Origin: Stomoxys calcitrans
Lineage: Eukaryota > Arthropoda > Insecta > Diptera > Muscidae
Direction: 5' to 3'
NCBI RefSeq assembly: GCF_963082655.1
Contig: NC_081552.1
Span: 50,563,280 to 50,627,279 of the forward strand
Length of the DNA: 64,000 nt
The notes under the pieces were generated by a model. It searched no databases. It saw only the letters and a list, made by a program, of their open reading frames with translations, and had not been told where the DNA came from. The first letter of the stretch is position 1. Each line of letters starts with the position of its first letter. A program made the translations under genes and the position numbers. Of this stretch, positions 34,856 through 46,655 are shown one piece after another.

Positions 34856-36370
34856 ACAAGTAAAAAGGCGTTAAGTTCGGCTGGGCCGAACTTTGGATAC
34901 CCACCACCTCGGGAATATATGTAAACCACTTTTCATCAAAATTCGGTGAAAATTTCATACCTTATGTCCCATATCAGTTATATCAAAATATGTTCCGATT
35001 TGGACCAAATACTAAAAGTACACTAGCTATATCTAAAAATAAACCGATCTGAACCATAAACGACACGGATGTCGAAAATCCTAACATAAGTCACTGTGTC
35101 AAATTTCAGTGAAATCGGATTATAAATGCGCCTTTTATGGGGCCAAGACCTTAAATCGCGATATCGGTGTATATGGCAGCTATATTCAAATCTCGACCGA
35201 TCTGGGAAGGACTTCGAAGAGCCTAACCAAACTCACTGTCTCAAATTTCAGCGACATCGGACAATAAATGCGTCTTTTATGGCCCCAAAACCTAAAACGA
35301 ATATATCGGCCAATATGGCAGCTATATCCAAATCTGAACCGATCTGGGCGATATTGCAGGAGTATATCAAGGGGTTTAACTTAACTCACTGTCCCAAATT
35401 TTGGCGACATCGGATAATAAATAAGCATTTTATGGGCCCAAAACCATAAATCAAGAAATCGGTCTATATGGCAGCTATATCCAAATCTGAACCGATCTGG
35501 GCCAAATTGAAGAAAGATGTCGAAAGGCATAACACAACTCACTGTCTCAAATTTGAGCAAGATCGGATAATAAATGTGGCTTTTATGGAACTTAGACCCC
35601 AAATCGGATGATCGGTCTATATGGCAGCTATATCCAAATCTGGACCGATCTGAGCCAAATTCACGGAGGATATCGAAGAGCCTAACACAACTCACTGTCC
35701 CAAATTTCAGCAAAATCGGATAATAAATGTGGCTTTTATGGGCCTAAGACCCTAAATTGGCATATCGGTCTATATGGTAGCTATATCCAAATCTAGACCG
35801 ATCTGAGCCAAATTCACGGAGGATGTCGAAGGGCCTAACACAACCCACTGTCCCAAATTTCAGCGAAATCGGATAATAAATGTGGCTTTTATGGTATTTA
35901 GACCCCAAATCGGATGATCGGTCTATATGGCAGCTATATCCAAATCTGGACCGATCTGAGCCAAATTCACGGAGGATATCGAAGGGCCTAACAGGACTCA
36001 CTGTTCCAAATTTCAGCAAAATCGGATAATAAATGTGGCTTTTATGGGCCTAAGACCCTAAATCGGCCGATCGGTCTATATGGGGGCTATATCAAGATAT
36101 AGTCCGATGTAGCTCATCTTCGAACTTAACCTGCTTATCGACAAAAAAAGAATCTGTGCAAAGTTTCAGCTCAATATCTCTATTTTTAAAGGCTGTAGCG
36201 TGATTTCAACAGACAGACGGACAGACGGACGGACATGTCTAGATCGTCTTAGATTTTTACGCTGATCAAGAATATATATACTTTATAGGGTCGGAAATGG
36301 ATATTTCGATGTGTTGCAAACGGAATGACAAAATGAATATACCCCCATCCTTCGGTGGTGGGTATAAAAA
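34856..36370 (-). mobile_element. ATACCC-type repeat, family B, copy 2
   Basis: A full-length element with the same termini as 5979-7235: ACAAGTAAAAAGGCG at 34856 and GGTGGTGGGTATAAAAA at 36370. CACTGT-type motifs lie at 35387, 35540, 35693, 35846 and 35999, exactly 153 bp apart. On the minus strand this leaves open frames with repeated 51-residue units (LKFGTVSCVRLFDIL type). It was inserted into LOA/I-group retrotransposon 1. Confidence 0.9.
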
Positions 36371-39300
36371 CGGCTCAGGCAAGGTGTAATCCACACTGCT
36401 TGGAACATTGGACATTGTATCAAGGGTAACACAGTGTCCGTAGCCGCTACATGACGAAAGAGAACGCTCTCTTCGCCTCACGGCAGTGGTCTCAGTATTT
36501 TGTCTAGCCACAATGTCCATAGGCATTAGATCTAGCATTAAATTCAGTGCATCAGATGGTGTCGTCCTCAATGCGGCTGAAGACGGATCCGGTTGACTAT
36601 TGAACAGTAGGTGGAATTGGAATGTCGTCCACCAGACCACAACACCATATAGCATTATAGGTCTGACAACTGCAGTATATACCGAGTGCATGACGAGCGG
36701 TCCAATACCCCAATTTTTCACAATGGCTCTCTTGCAGGCGTATAGGGCAAAAGTTGAATTTCTTGCCATTTCCAAAATGTTGGATTTGAAGTTCAATTTC
36801 CAGTTCAGCAAACACCCAAGTATTTTCTATTTTCTGTAAATGAAGCATTCTCTCCTCCCAAGGAGACAGGTGCCACCGTAGGCAACTTGTATCTCCTGCT
36901 GAAAAGAACTACTTCTGTCTTGCACGGATTTATACCTAGACCATTTTCGGTAGCCCACTTCGCTGTAGCACATAGAGCTTCCTAAAGTATATCTGTTAGA
37001 GTGCTGGGAACCTTTCCTCTAACCGCAATTGCTACGTCATCAGCATACGCGATCAGATTTACACCTTTTTCTTCCAGAGACAATAATATATTAATGGCTA
37101 TATTCCAAAGTAGAGGAGATAGTACACCTCCTTGAGAAGTTCCTTTGCTAACCCATCTTTTTAGATCCACAGATCCCAAGACTGCCGAAATGCATCTTTT
37201 AGTAAGTAAGTTATTAATAAACTTTCTTACGGTAGAATTGATGCCTAGAAACTCCAACTCCTTCATGATTGACAGCACCTTCAATGTCAAGAAATACTAC
37301 CATTGTATATTCCTTGACAGCGAGAGAACCCTCTATGTAGACTTCTAGGTCGTGAAAGCCTGTTTCAGTGGAATTGCCTTTACTATATGCATGCTGCTGC
37401 CGAGGCAGGCGATTTCCAGGGATCTTTGCGCTAAGATATGTTTTTATCAATCTCTGAAGAGTCTTCAACATAAAGGATGACAGAGTAATAGGACGAAAAT
37501 CTTTCGCCTTCGTGTGGGAGGGTTTTCCTTCTTTCGACCTTCGCGTCCCTCCATCTCACTGGTATATATGACATTCTGATACAAGCAGAGTATATCTCCC
37601 TAAGCCAGGGAACCAGTCTATCGGACAAAGCTTGTAATTCATGACGAGAGCCTGGCGACTTAAAGAAGTCGAAACTTCTTATCGCCCAAAGGATTTTTGG
37701 CTCAGACACAATATTCCCAATAACCTCCGACTAATGCATACCAGTGACAACCTCTTCTGGCGCCACGCTGTCCGTTGGAGAACTTACCGGGAAATGTGTA
37801 TCAACGAGTAGTTCTAGTGTTTCCTCACTAAACATTGTCCATACATTCTCTGATTTCTGAATATACCCCACCGTAATAGGTTCCTTAGCCTAGAGGCCTC
37901 AGATGTATCCACCAAGGAGCTGCTGAATTTCACCCAGGATTTGTTCTGAGCCTTTCTCAGCTCGCCCTTATATACATTCTTAGCTCAGCCATATACATAA
38001 AGATGTCCCAATCGTGTGGTGCTCCTGTGGCTATCGCCCTGTTGAAGAGTTTTCTGCATTCCTTCCTTAGACCAACCAGCTCTGGGGTCCACCATGGCGG
38101 TCGCTGGTTGCCCCTTGGCTTGGCACTACGACATGCTGGTACAAGCGAGTCATTCAGGGCCTTCGTGATCCGCTTGATCACTATGTCTAATCCTCCGCAG
38201 TTTCCATTTCCTTTTCTGGTGTAGAAGAGATAGACGTGCAGAATTTGTGCCGAAATTTATCCCAATCCGCCTTTCTTCTGTTTAGCCGAGGGACCACCTC
38301 TGCAGTATTTTTTCCAAGGCTGAAACTAATATAACATGATCAGAGAAGCTATGGTCATCCTACACATCCCAGTCTCATATTCTTGCGCTTATATCTTTCG
38401 ATACAAAGGTAATATCTAATACCTCCTGCCTGTTCCTGGTAAAAAAGGTCGGTTTACCCCCTTTATTACAAATCGCCAGATAACAACTTATAATATATTC
38501 GATAAGCAGCTCACTCCGTTCGTTGACATCCGAACTTCCCTATATCTGGTGATGTGCTTTAGCATCACTTCCTACAATGAGGCTATTCTTCCCTGCAGAA
38601 GCGGCTTCAACCAGCAACTTAAGGTTTGAAGGCGGCTCCGAATGGTGTGCCGTATATAGGGAAGCCAGCCAGTAATTAGACTTGTTTATTTATAAGCTGA
38701 CTACAACTGAATCTTCAGTGTTTAGCGACAGAAGAAGAAAACATTTAGACTACTCTTTGCAAGAATATAGGCTCTATGTCTCCCATTCCCCGTACCCATG
38801 GTTCCTGGATAAGAACCACTTCCAACCCCATGCAATCAGGAGGACCTTTAGTGCCGCTAAAGCGGCCTTACAATGGTGGACATTTATCTGCATTAGCCTC
38901 GTCTTCTGATTCCGCCAGCAGTTTATCGTCACCGTATTCATCCAGGGGCAGGTGAGAAAGCATTGAAACCACTCTTCTTCAGGACACTGGACACTTGCGG
39001 TGTGGACGATTCCTCCTTATATGCTGCACTAGCTATTGATGTCGAAGTACTTTTTGAGATCCGTCCTTCCTCGCTTGCACACACCTTGAGCCCGGTCCAA
39101 CCGGATGACCCGCCAACAGGTCTTGTAGGGTCCCGTTTCGATGCCTTCCCCTCCTGCCTCGATCGAGGCAGGGGGATTTTCAGTCTCCTGCAATCCGCCA
39201 GACTTTATCGATGGGTCGATAGTTCCTCAGGCAAGTGTTCAGCAACAACTGCTGAGTCGTCTCCTGATTGCCCAAATCCACCGGGTCTATACACCTTCAG

Positions 39301-40060
39301 TTTCAACTTGTTGAATTCATAGAATACGACTCATTCAGAATTTTTGAGGACAGCCGGAGTTTAGTACGCATACTGCATGTCTCCGGTCACCATCGGCCTG
39401 ATCCAATCTTTCAGTCGGTGGTTGAAAGATTCGGATTACACTCCCTTAGTCTTCCAAGCATGGATTTAGGATCTGAGGGAAACCTTGATATCCAAGCGTG
39501 CCCCATTGGTCGAGAACGAATATCTTCCTTCTTGACTAAATTCAGTGCTGCGCCAGTCCAAATCTCACCAATCATGTTTAAGGGCGCAACGATTTTTTTA
39601 GGATCATCCGCACCAAGCTCTCCATAAACCTGAGAGCGATGCCCCTCCTATTGTTCCAAACTCTTAAGAGCGTATTGGTTTGCCAGGAATGGCTGATGGC
39701 CTAGGCAAATAATAGGCATACGACGATAAAATAGGTTCGGAATTGTCCTTACGACTCGAACCAGGTGTCTTCGTCAAAAGCCCCAGCTGACCAGTCGTCT
39801 GTCGGCTAGTGGAGCCTGGAGCAGCCGCTCCACCAGTCGAGGTTTCAGTAGCAGACAACATGCTACTGCCTGATACCAGTGACCCGCAGCTGGTGGGTCT
39901 TTGGAGTCCACTCCAAGCGTAATCCCGGGCTCTATATCTGTCACTCCACTGGAAACAAACGCAGATTATCAACCGTCTAATGGATAACATTATCGTAGCT
40001 ATCTTTGAGTGATTTAAAATTTTTTTCTCCAAAAATAATGAGCTATTACAAGTTATAGAA
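36371..40060 (-). pseudogene. 5' and central part of LOA/I-group retrotransposon 1
   Basis: Minus strand, in order. ORF1 remnants at 40032-39664 and 39640-38900 include DDPKKIVAPLNMIGEIWTGA and MLGRLRECNPNLS (39600-39430). ORF2 starts near 38895 with endonuclease (ALKVLLIAWGWKWFLSRNHG; frames shift). The linker is at 38181-37957 (PPWWTPELVGLRKECRKLF). Reverse transcriptase runs 37709-36982: HAYSKGNSTETGFHDLEVYI, VVFLDIEGAVNH, GTSQGGVLSPLLWN and LIAYADDVAIAVRGK. The thumb is at 36811-36400 (VYTAVVRPIMLYGVVVWW). The YADD box is intact but many frameshifts exist. With the RNase H at 33545-34460 this is a full domain set of an I/LOA-group element. Confidence 0.8.
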
Positions 40061-40094
40061 AAATTCTTGCGGAGCGAAATAACAAAACGTGCGT

Positions 40095-40261
40095 TCCACT
40101 CAGAACGATTTTAATATTATGGGTGGGTCAGCGGTCGTATCCTCGCTCGTATAAAATATCCTTTGTCTGCTCGTCCTTGTCTTTCGTCGGGGCATGGACA
40201 CAAATAAAGCTGATATTACAATATTTTGGCTTTTATCCTAATTGTGGCTGGCCTTTCATCC
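40095..40261 (-). pseudogene. RTE-like endonuclease fragment
   Basis: On the plus strand the segment AACGATTTTAATATTATGGG..GTCTTTCGTCGGGGCATG matches 28280-28390 of RTE-like copy 1, so it is a third, short piece of that family, here between two LOA/I-group relics. Confidence 0.7.
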
Positions 40262-42560
40262 AGTTAGGTTGAAAAGAGGGTGCCGATATTTATCTGCCCC
40301 ATGCCACTATGGACATACACCTTAGCCAATAATCGGCTTGTCGTGCGCTCTAAAAGCTAAAAAGTTACCTCTAAAAAGAACATTTTTAGTTAGAAATTCC
40401 GTGCTACTTACAAAATCCTTAATTGTTTTCAGTCTGTTATTGTGTCCCCACCTAAGTGCTAGTATCTGTTAGACGCGAAAGGAAATTCTCCAACATCTCA
40501 TCATCTTCCCCGCATGCCCTACACATGCTATCACTTGCCGCACCGATTTTACATAAGTGAGCTCGTGGTCCTATGTGTCCCGTTATGATACCAATAGCTA
40601 TACTGACCTCTTTCTTGCTTCCTATTAGTAATAACCTCGTCATCTCACGATCTGGATCCCTCATAGGATTTTCGCGTCCTGTCGACCGTTTCGCTGTTTC
40701 ACAAAGTTGCATGCGCATTCGTCGCCCACTCCCTTAACCCACTCCACCAGAAAGGCTTCGGGTTAACCAAGTTTATTGACGGCAGTCCTCTGGTCTTCAC
40801 CACCTAATCGTCTGACTTTTCATTTCCCCTTACTCCGTTATGGCCCGGCACCGAAACGATGCGGATTTTGCCATCCTCAGAGAAAGCGTTAATCTTCTTC
40901 TTACACTGCAAGACTGTTCGTGACCATACCGTCCTGGTTGTTATTGCCCTTATGGCAATTTTACTGTCGGTAAAGATGTTCACACTCGACGTCCTCCCGT
41001 TATGTTCAGGTTGTCTAAAACAGATCTCAGTCCCTGGGTTCTCAATGTAAACCCCCAGGCTCACTCTGTCCTCTAGCTATGATCCATCCACGTAACATGA
41101 TCTTCCAGATGGCAATACTAGGGTGCCGTCAATCCAAGACTGTGCCGATGGCAGCAGTGCCTCGCATTCGACTTCAAGTTTCATCTCAGGTATCCGATCG
41201 GAAACCTCTTCCCTTCCTTCCAGGTTTCCTATCGTCGCCTCGATTATACCACGATAGTATTAGCTGCTCCCATCCTCAATCCATTCTCCCATTCAGTCTC
41301 TAAGGACCCGGTCCACCCGGTACTGGTCTAAGAATTGGATCAGTGTGCCGGTCTGCACATTGTTAAAAGCCCCCTCAATGTCAATGCATACCGCCACTGT
41401 GTACGTTTTGGCATCGAAGGATTCTTCTATTTTTTGCACAAACTCGTGCAGGGCAGTCTCCACCGACCTTCCCTTAGCATAGGCATGCTGTTTGTATTTG
41501 AGCAGTTCGCTGGATGTTCTACTCTTTATCATGGTGTCCACAATACGTTCCATGGTTTTGAGTAGAAAGGACGTAAGGCTTGTGGGTCTGTAGGCCTTTG
41601 GTGTGGCATAACTTGCCTTGCCGGGCTTGGGTATAAACACCACCCTTGCCTCCTGCCGGGATTTCGGAGTATATGCAAGTCTTAGGCACGCAGTGGAAAT
41701 TTTGGCCATTTTGGATTGTCTCTTTCTGTAGTAACGCCGGAAATATTTCATCAGGTCCGGGTGACTTAAATGGTTTGAAACTCCTTCACCACAAATTCCT
41801 TAATTATAAACATTCGATCTACGTCATTATTCCAAGATTCCGGTGTCTCCGTGAGTCCCTTCGTATCCTGTGGAAAATGGGTTTTCATCAAAAGCCAGCA
41901 CATGTCCTCCGTTGTCTCTGCTCTCACTCCCATGTCGTATACTAAAGTTTCAGTTTGGACATGCGTTTTAGAGAGAAACTTTTTATCTTGGCGGCGTCAT
42001 TAACGCTATTGACTTGTTCGCAGAAAAGCCTCCAGGAGGCACTTTTGCCGCTCTGGTAATCTTATTGTATTCCTTGAGCCGTGTGTAATACACATCCCAA
42101 TAAACTTCCGCTTTTTTTCGACGTGCTCTGTTAAAAAGTCTGCGGACCTCCTTCCCAATATTGGGAATCTCCCCGGTTATCCAAGGTTTTTCTTGGGCTG
42201 ATTTCCTTTTCCGAAGAGGACAACTATCTTCGAAGGACCCCACAAGTGCAGTCGTAATCCTGTCGACATTTTCGTCAATGTCTTCTATGCGTGGACAATC
42301 TAAATTATCCTGCCCAAGTCTTCATCTGAGTAGCCTTCCGAATTTTGTCCAGTTGGTTTTCAACTTATTCCGGATGCTATAGGAGGGGAGGACAAAACGG
42401 TACGGTCTGACGCCACCACAGCAGATGTTGAATCTTTGGAGTCCATTTCTAGCCTACTCCAAAAGGCTTTCAAATTTTTTTTCGTAATAGGTAATACCTA
42501 ATCCGAGATACGGATATTTATTTTTCTTTGAGGAGCAAAATAAAAACACGTCCGCTCCAC
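40262..42560 (-). pseudogene. LOA/I-group retrotransposon 2, internally deleted
   Basis: Minus strand: linker (KPWITGEIPNIGKEVRRLFN, 42243-41983) and reverse transcriptase (EARVVFIPKPGKASYATPKA, LKYKQHAYAKGRSVETALHE, VAVCIDIEGAFNNV; 41751-41293). A deletion then removes the YADD and thumb region. RNase H follows (YVDGS near 41090, FTDSKIAIRAITTRTVWSRT, IVSVPGHNGVRGNEKSDD; 41064-40804), then a C-terminal Cys/His zinc segment (CRACGEDDEMLENFL, 40718-40452). The plus-strand sequence CCATGCCACTATGGACATAC at about 40298 lies in the 3' untranslated end. Related to but distinct from retrotransposon 1. Confidence 0.8.
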
Positions 42561-42569
42561 TCAACGGCT

Positions 42570-45500
42570 ACTTATGATTCTCGCTATCGGCCTAAGTTCA
42601 TATTCTTGCTTACCACGTTTCCGGTTTGAAACTATACAAGGGATACAATTAGATGTCTGCTTCTGGATTCTCTCTCTCTCTTCTAATTTTGGAATGACAT
42701 ACTCTTTAGAAATCAACTGTTCTGTCTCTTAACAGAGAAGTGTCCTCACTCATGAGCGTTTCTAATAATCTCGCTACGCATTCCCTTTGGTACAACAATT
42801 AATTCGCAATCATCTACCAGTTTGTACAAGATATCTCCTTTCATGAAGTTATTATTTAAGTCGGGTTTATCTTTTTAATTTTCTCGAATTATGATGAGAT
42901 CTTCGTCTTCTGCTTTTATATGACTTAATTTGGACGTCAAATGTTGTTCGTTGATTATCATAATTGGGTGTCTGCTAAAAACGACTACATGTCTCATCTG
43001 TGTTCCGGGGCGATGTTTAATAACATAATCGTACACTTGTAGGAATAATACCCAACGAGCAACCCAAGTACACAAATCATTCTTGCATAGTGTTTTTGTA
43101 AAAGCACTGCAATCAGTGACTAGCTTAAATCGAATTCCTATAAGACAAACTCTAAACTCTTCCATAGCTGGAAGATTTCCTTTTAGCGTCGCTAGTTTTA
43201 TGACTCATGTAACAGACTGGGTGAATAAGACCGTCTTCGGGGGACTTTTGCAAAAGTCCCGCTCCATATCTATCTATTGAAGCGTCAGTATGAACTTCAG
43301 TCTCATAATTCTGGCTAAATATTTTCAAAACAGATGCATTACATAAAATGTGTTTAAGTCTGTTGAAGGCCATGAAATGTTCGTCGTCAAATCTGAATGG
43401 TGTATCCTTTTTCACCAAATTAGTTTATGGTTTTGCTATGAGTGCGAAGTCCGGTATAAATATTCTGAAGTATCCGGCCAATCTAAAAAATCTTTCTCTC
43501 TGCTTGGTATCTTGAGGTTGCGGCTATTTCGCCATAGCTTTTATCTTTTCCGGTGATGTTGAAATCTGTTGATTTTCAATAATATTGCCAATAAATTGGA
43601 TTCTTCTTTTCAAATAGTGAATTTTTTTAACGTTAAGTTCTAGTCCATAGTCCTTGCAGGTGTTCAGAACTCTTTCCAATTTAGATAACGCTTCGGCTTC
43701 AGTCTTGGCTGGAACAATAATATCATCAACATATGGTAACGCTATACCTTCATGTGTCAAGTCTCTCCATTGCGTAAGTCTACGGTACTGAATATCATTG
43801 CGTTTTGAAGTCTATCGAGCTGGTCCTCTATCAATGATAGTGGAAAATGATCTTTCACCATGACCTTGTTGATTCAGCTATAATCCACACAAATTCTATA
43901 TGTAGAGTCTTTCTCCTTGACTACAACAATTGGACTAAAATATTCGGATTCAGGTGGTTTAGTGATACCTTCTTCAGGCCATTTATCAATTTGCTTGTCG
44001 ACTACAGTTTTTTCTTTCAGTGGAAGTCTCCGTGGGGTACAAAATATGGGTGTATTTCGTCTTAATCTTCTAAGGTGTATAATTTTGGATAATATTCAGC
44101 ACTTTCTTCACGGATTCGTCGCTAGCCATAGGATCTACATCGATCTTATACTCTTTCATAAAGAGTCTTTAATGTCCTTGATGTAACCACGCGATGCTAA
44201 TTGGTTCATATGCAGAAAATATTCATGCACACTTTCATTTCTAAACATTTTTCTCTCAGCAAGAAGTCGATGCAATTAGGCACTGTTCAAGGAAGATCCT
44301 AATTCGCTTAAAAGACCTTTTTTCAATTTGAACCAAGTCGTGATACCTCTTTCACTGGACACAAATAGTTTCGCTAAACCGTTAGTGATTTCTTTGCGAA
44401 TACAAATTTTGGGAATTCATCCCAATGCATGACAGTTGCCATTTCCTCAAACTCTTGGAGCCACGATTTGATTGACAATGCGCCAGATCTATCAAACGAC
44501 CGGATTGAATCATTGATGCATTCACGCTTGTCACTTTTCACTGTGTTGAACAATGATTGTTTACATTCACGTCTCTTCCGTCTGTTGTGTTGCCTTTATT
44601 TTTTTGTAACGTCTTTTCGGTTTGACATCTCTCTCATCGTTGTGTTGGTGCTTGCTACTTCGTCCAGAGAAACTATGCTCATCTTTTATAGATGTCGTGT
44701 GGCACACAAGTTATTACCCGCTCAACTTCATCTGCTACGTCAAATTGCAACGAAAGTTGTATGGACGGTTTACACGAATTCTGAAAGTTTTGTCAGGGGA
44801 AATTCGGAATTAGCTACAGAATTGCGTAACGAATTCTTTAATTCTTTTCCTGGTATAGCTGCCATGTAAACCGACCGCACGACGTGTTTTGTTATGATAT
44901 CCAACAACTGTGCCGAGTATGGTTCAAATCGGTCTATAACCTGATATAGCTGCCATATAAACCGATTTTGGGTCTTGACTTCTTGAGCCTCTAGAGTGCG
45001 CAATTCATATCCGATTGGAATGAAATTTTGCACGACGTGTTTTGTTATGATATCCAACAACTGTGCCAAGTATGGTTCAAATCGGCTCATAACCTGATAT
45101 AGCTGCCACATAAACCGATCTTGGGTCTTGACTTCTTGAGCCTCTAGGGGTCGAAATTATTATCCGATTCGGCCCGGCCGAACTTAGCATGCTTTTACTT
45201 GTTTAAATTTACAAATACATGTTGAAACAAATCGTCAGCGTCGTAGTCGATTCCTAATAGAAATAAGAACCGATCTTTTCATGTGCGTCTTTACATGCTC
45301 TGCTTTTCTATTGAATTGTTCGTCGCCTTCGTTGAATAAAAAACCTTCAAAATTTTTGAGACTTTTTCGATTCTCTCTATCTCCTTCGCTTTCAAATGCC
45401 AGTTTATGAAGCAATGCAACAGTCGTCCGCATCGCTGTTGAATCTCCATGCTCGGCCATTTTGACGGTTATTCGTTTTACTTTATACGCGTTAACTCGTC

Positions 45501-45628
45501 TTTTGCCAACAATCTCTCTTATCACTCTTTCTCTCACACGTATACACACACCAATAACGCGAGCGTCTTCGTTTTGTTTGCGAAGTTTATACAAATGAAC
45601 TTCACAATGTTCACTTAAATTTCATCAG
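42570..45628 (-). pseudogene. Ty3/gypsy LTR retrotransposon relic (gag-RT-RH-partial IN)
   Basis: Minus strand order. The gag start lies near 45460 (MAEHGDSTAMRTTVALLHKL). Gag resumes near 44560 after an inserted repeat (SGALSIKSWLQEFEEMATVM, MHWDEFPKFVFAKK). Reverse transcriptase follows at 44090-43524 (YRICVDYS, IFSTVDLRNG, and LPYVDDIIVPAKTEAEALSK with the YVDD box), then RNase H at 43418-42875 (TEVHTDASIDRYGAGLLQKS, KHRPGTQMRHVVVFSRHP). An integrase zinc-finger remnant ends near 42600 (ELIVVPKGMRSEIIRNAHE, CIPCIVSNRKRG). No protease (D-S/T-G) is readable between gag and RT, so that part is deleted. No LTRs or envelope gene were found. Confidence 0.8.
44845..45202 (+). mobile_element. 5'-truncated family A repeat inside the gypsy gag
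   Basis: Starts mid-unit (CTGGTATAGCTGCCATGTAA) and ends with GATTCGGCCCGGCCGAAC and ATGCTTTTACTTGTT. It splits the gag frame of the gypsy relic, so it is younger than that element. Confidence 0.85.
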
Positions 45629-46033
45629 TTTTTATACCCACTAACGATGGACGGGAGTATATTCATTTTGTCATTCCGTTTGCCAAATATCCATTTCCGA
45701 CCCTATAAAGTATATATAATTCTTGATCACCGTAAAAATTTAAAACGAACTAGCCTTGTCCGTCCGTCTATCTGTTGAAATCACGCTACAGATATTGAGC
45801 TGAAACTGTGCACAGATTCTATTTTTGTCCACAAGAAGTTTAAGTTCGAAGATGGGCTATATCGGATTATATCTTGATATAGCCCTCATATAGAGCGATC
45901 CGTCGTTTTAGGGTCTAGGCCCATAAAAGTCAAATTATGCATTTTTCACCGGATTACGACGAAAGGTGGTTTACATACATACCCGAGGTGGTGGGTATCC
46001 AAAGTTCGACCCGGCCGAACTAAACGCCTTTTT
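45629..46033 (+). mobile_element. Short family B repeat, array deleted
   Basis: It begins TTTTTATACCCACTAACGAT and ends GGTGGTGGGTATCCAAAG, then the hairpin (CGACCCGGCCG, mutated) and ACGCCTTTTT. Only about one unit remains between the ends. Confidence 0.8.
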
Positions 46034-46515
46034 TACCCACCACCATAGAATGGGGGTATACTAATCTAGTCATTCCGTTTGTAACACCTCGAAATATTGA
46101 TTTAGGACCCCATTAGGTATATATATTCTTGATCGTCTCGATATTCTGAGTAGATCTAGCGATGTCCGTCTATCCTTCCGTCTGTTGAAATCACGAAAGC
46201 GGTCGAACGCGTAAAGCTAGCCGCTTGAAATTTTGCACAGATACTTAATATTTATGTAGGTCGTTGCGGATTGCAAATGGGACATACGGGTTCAGATATA
46301 GATATAGCTCCCATATGAACCAATCCTCTGATTTCACTTCTTTAGCCCTTATAAGCTGCGATTTTTATTCGATTTGACTGAAATTTAGCATGTAGTGTTC
46401 TGTTATGACTTTCAACAACTGTCCCTGTACGGTCCAAATCGGTCTATAACCAGAATCCATGGTGGTGGGTTCCCAAGATTCGGCCCTGCCGAACTTAGCA
46501 CGCTTGTAATTGTTC
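46034..46515 (+). mobile_element. Short family C repeat directly abutting family B copy
   Basis: It starts ACCCACCACCATAGAATGGG and ends GATTCGGCCCTGCCGAAC plus GCACGCTTGTAATTGTT. It is tail-to-head with the family B copy at 45629-46033. Its end lies about 140 bp upstream of the start codon at 46656. Confidence 0.8.
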
Positions 46516-46593
46516 TCTCTTCCTACATATATGATATGATTATTGAGTCTAGACAATATCTTATTGTCTATCATTTCCTCTTAGCTTTTTATG

Positions 46594-46598
46594 TCAGT
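46594..46598 (+). promoter_or_regulatory. Candidate initiator (TCAGT)
   Basis: TCAGT matches the arthropod Inr core and lies 58 bp before the ATG at 46656, in the short unique gap between a repeat end and the gene. The match is short, so this is only a candidate start site. Confidence 0.25.
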
Positions 46599-46655
46599 AT
46601 CTATTTAAATTTTTCTATCAAAAATTAAAGTCATTGCAATATAAAAAAATTAACC

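Noticed and set aside
35381..36019. Repeated 51-residue open frames resembling a repeat protein
   Set aside because: The frames follow from an array period of 153 bp in a non-coding repeat; other units of the same family have stops and different open frames.
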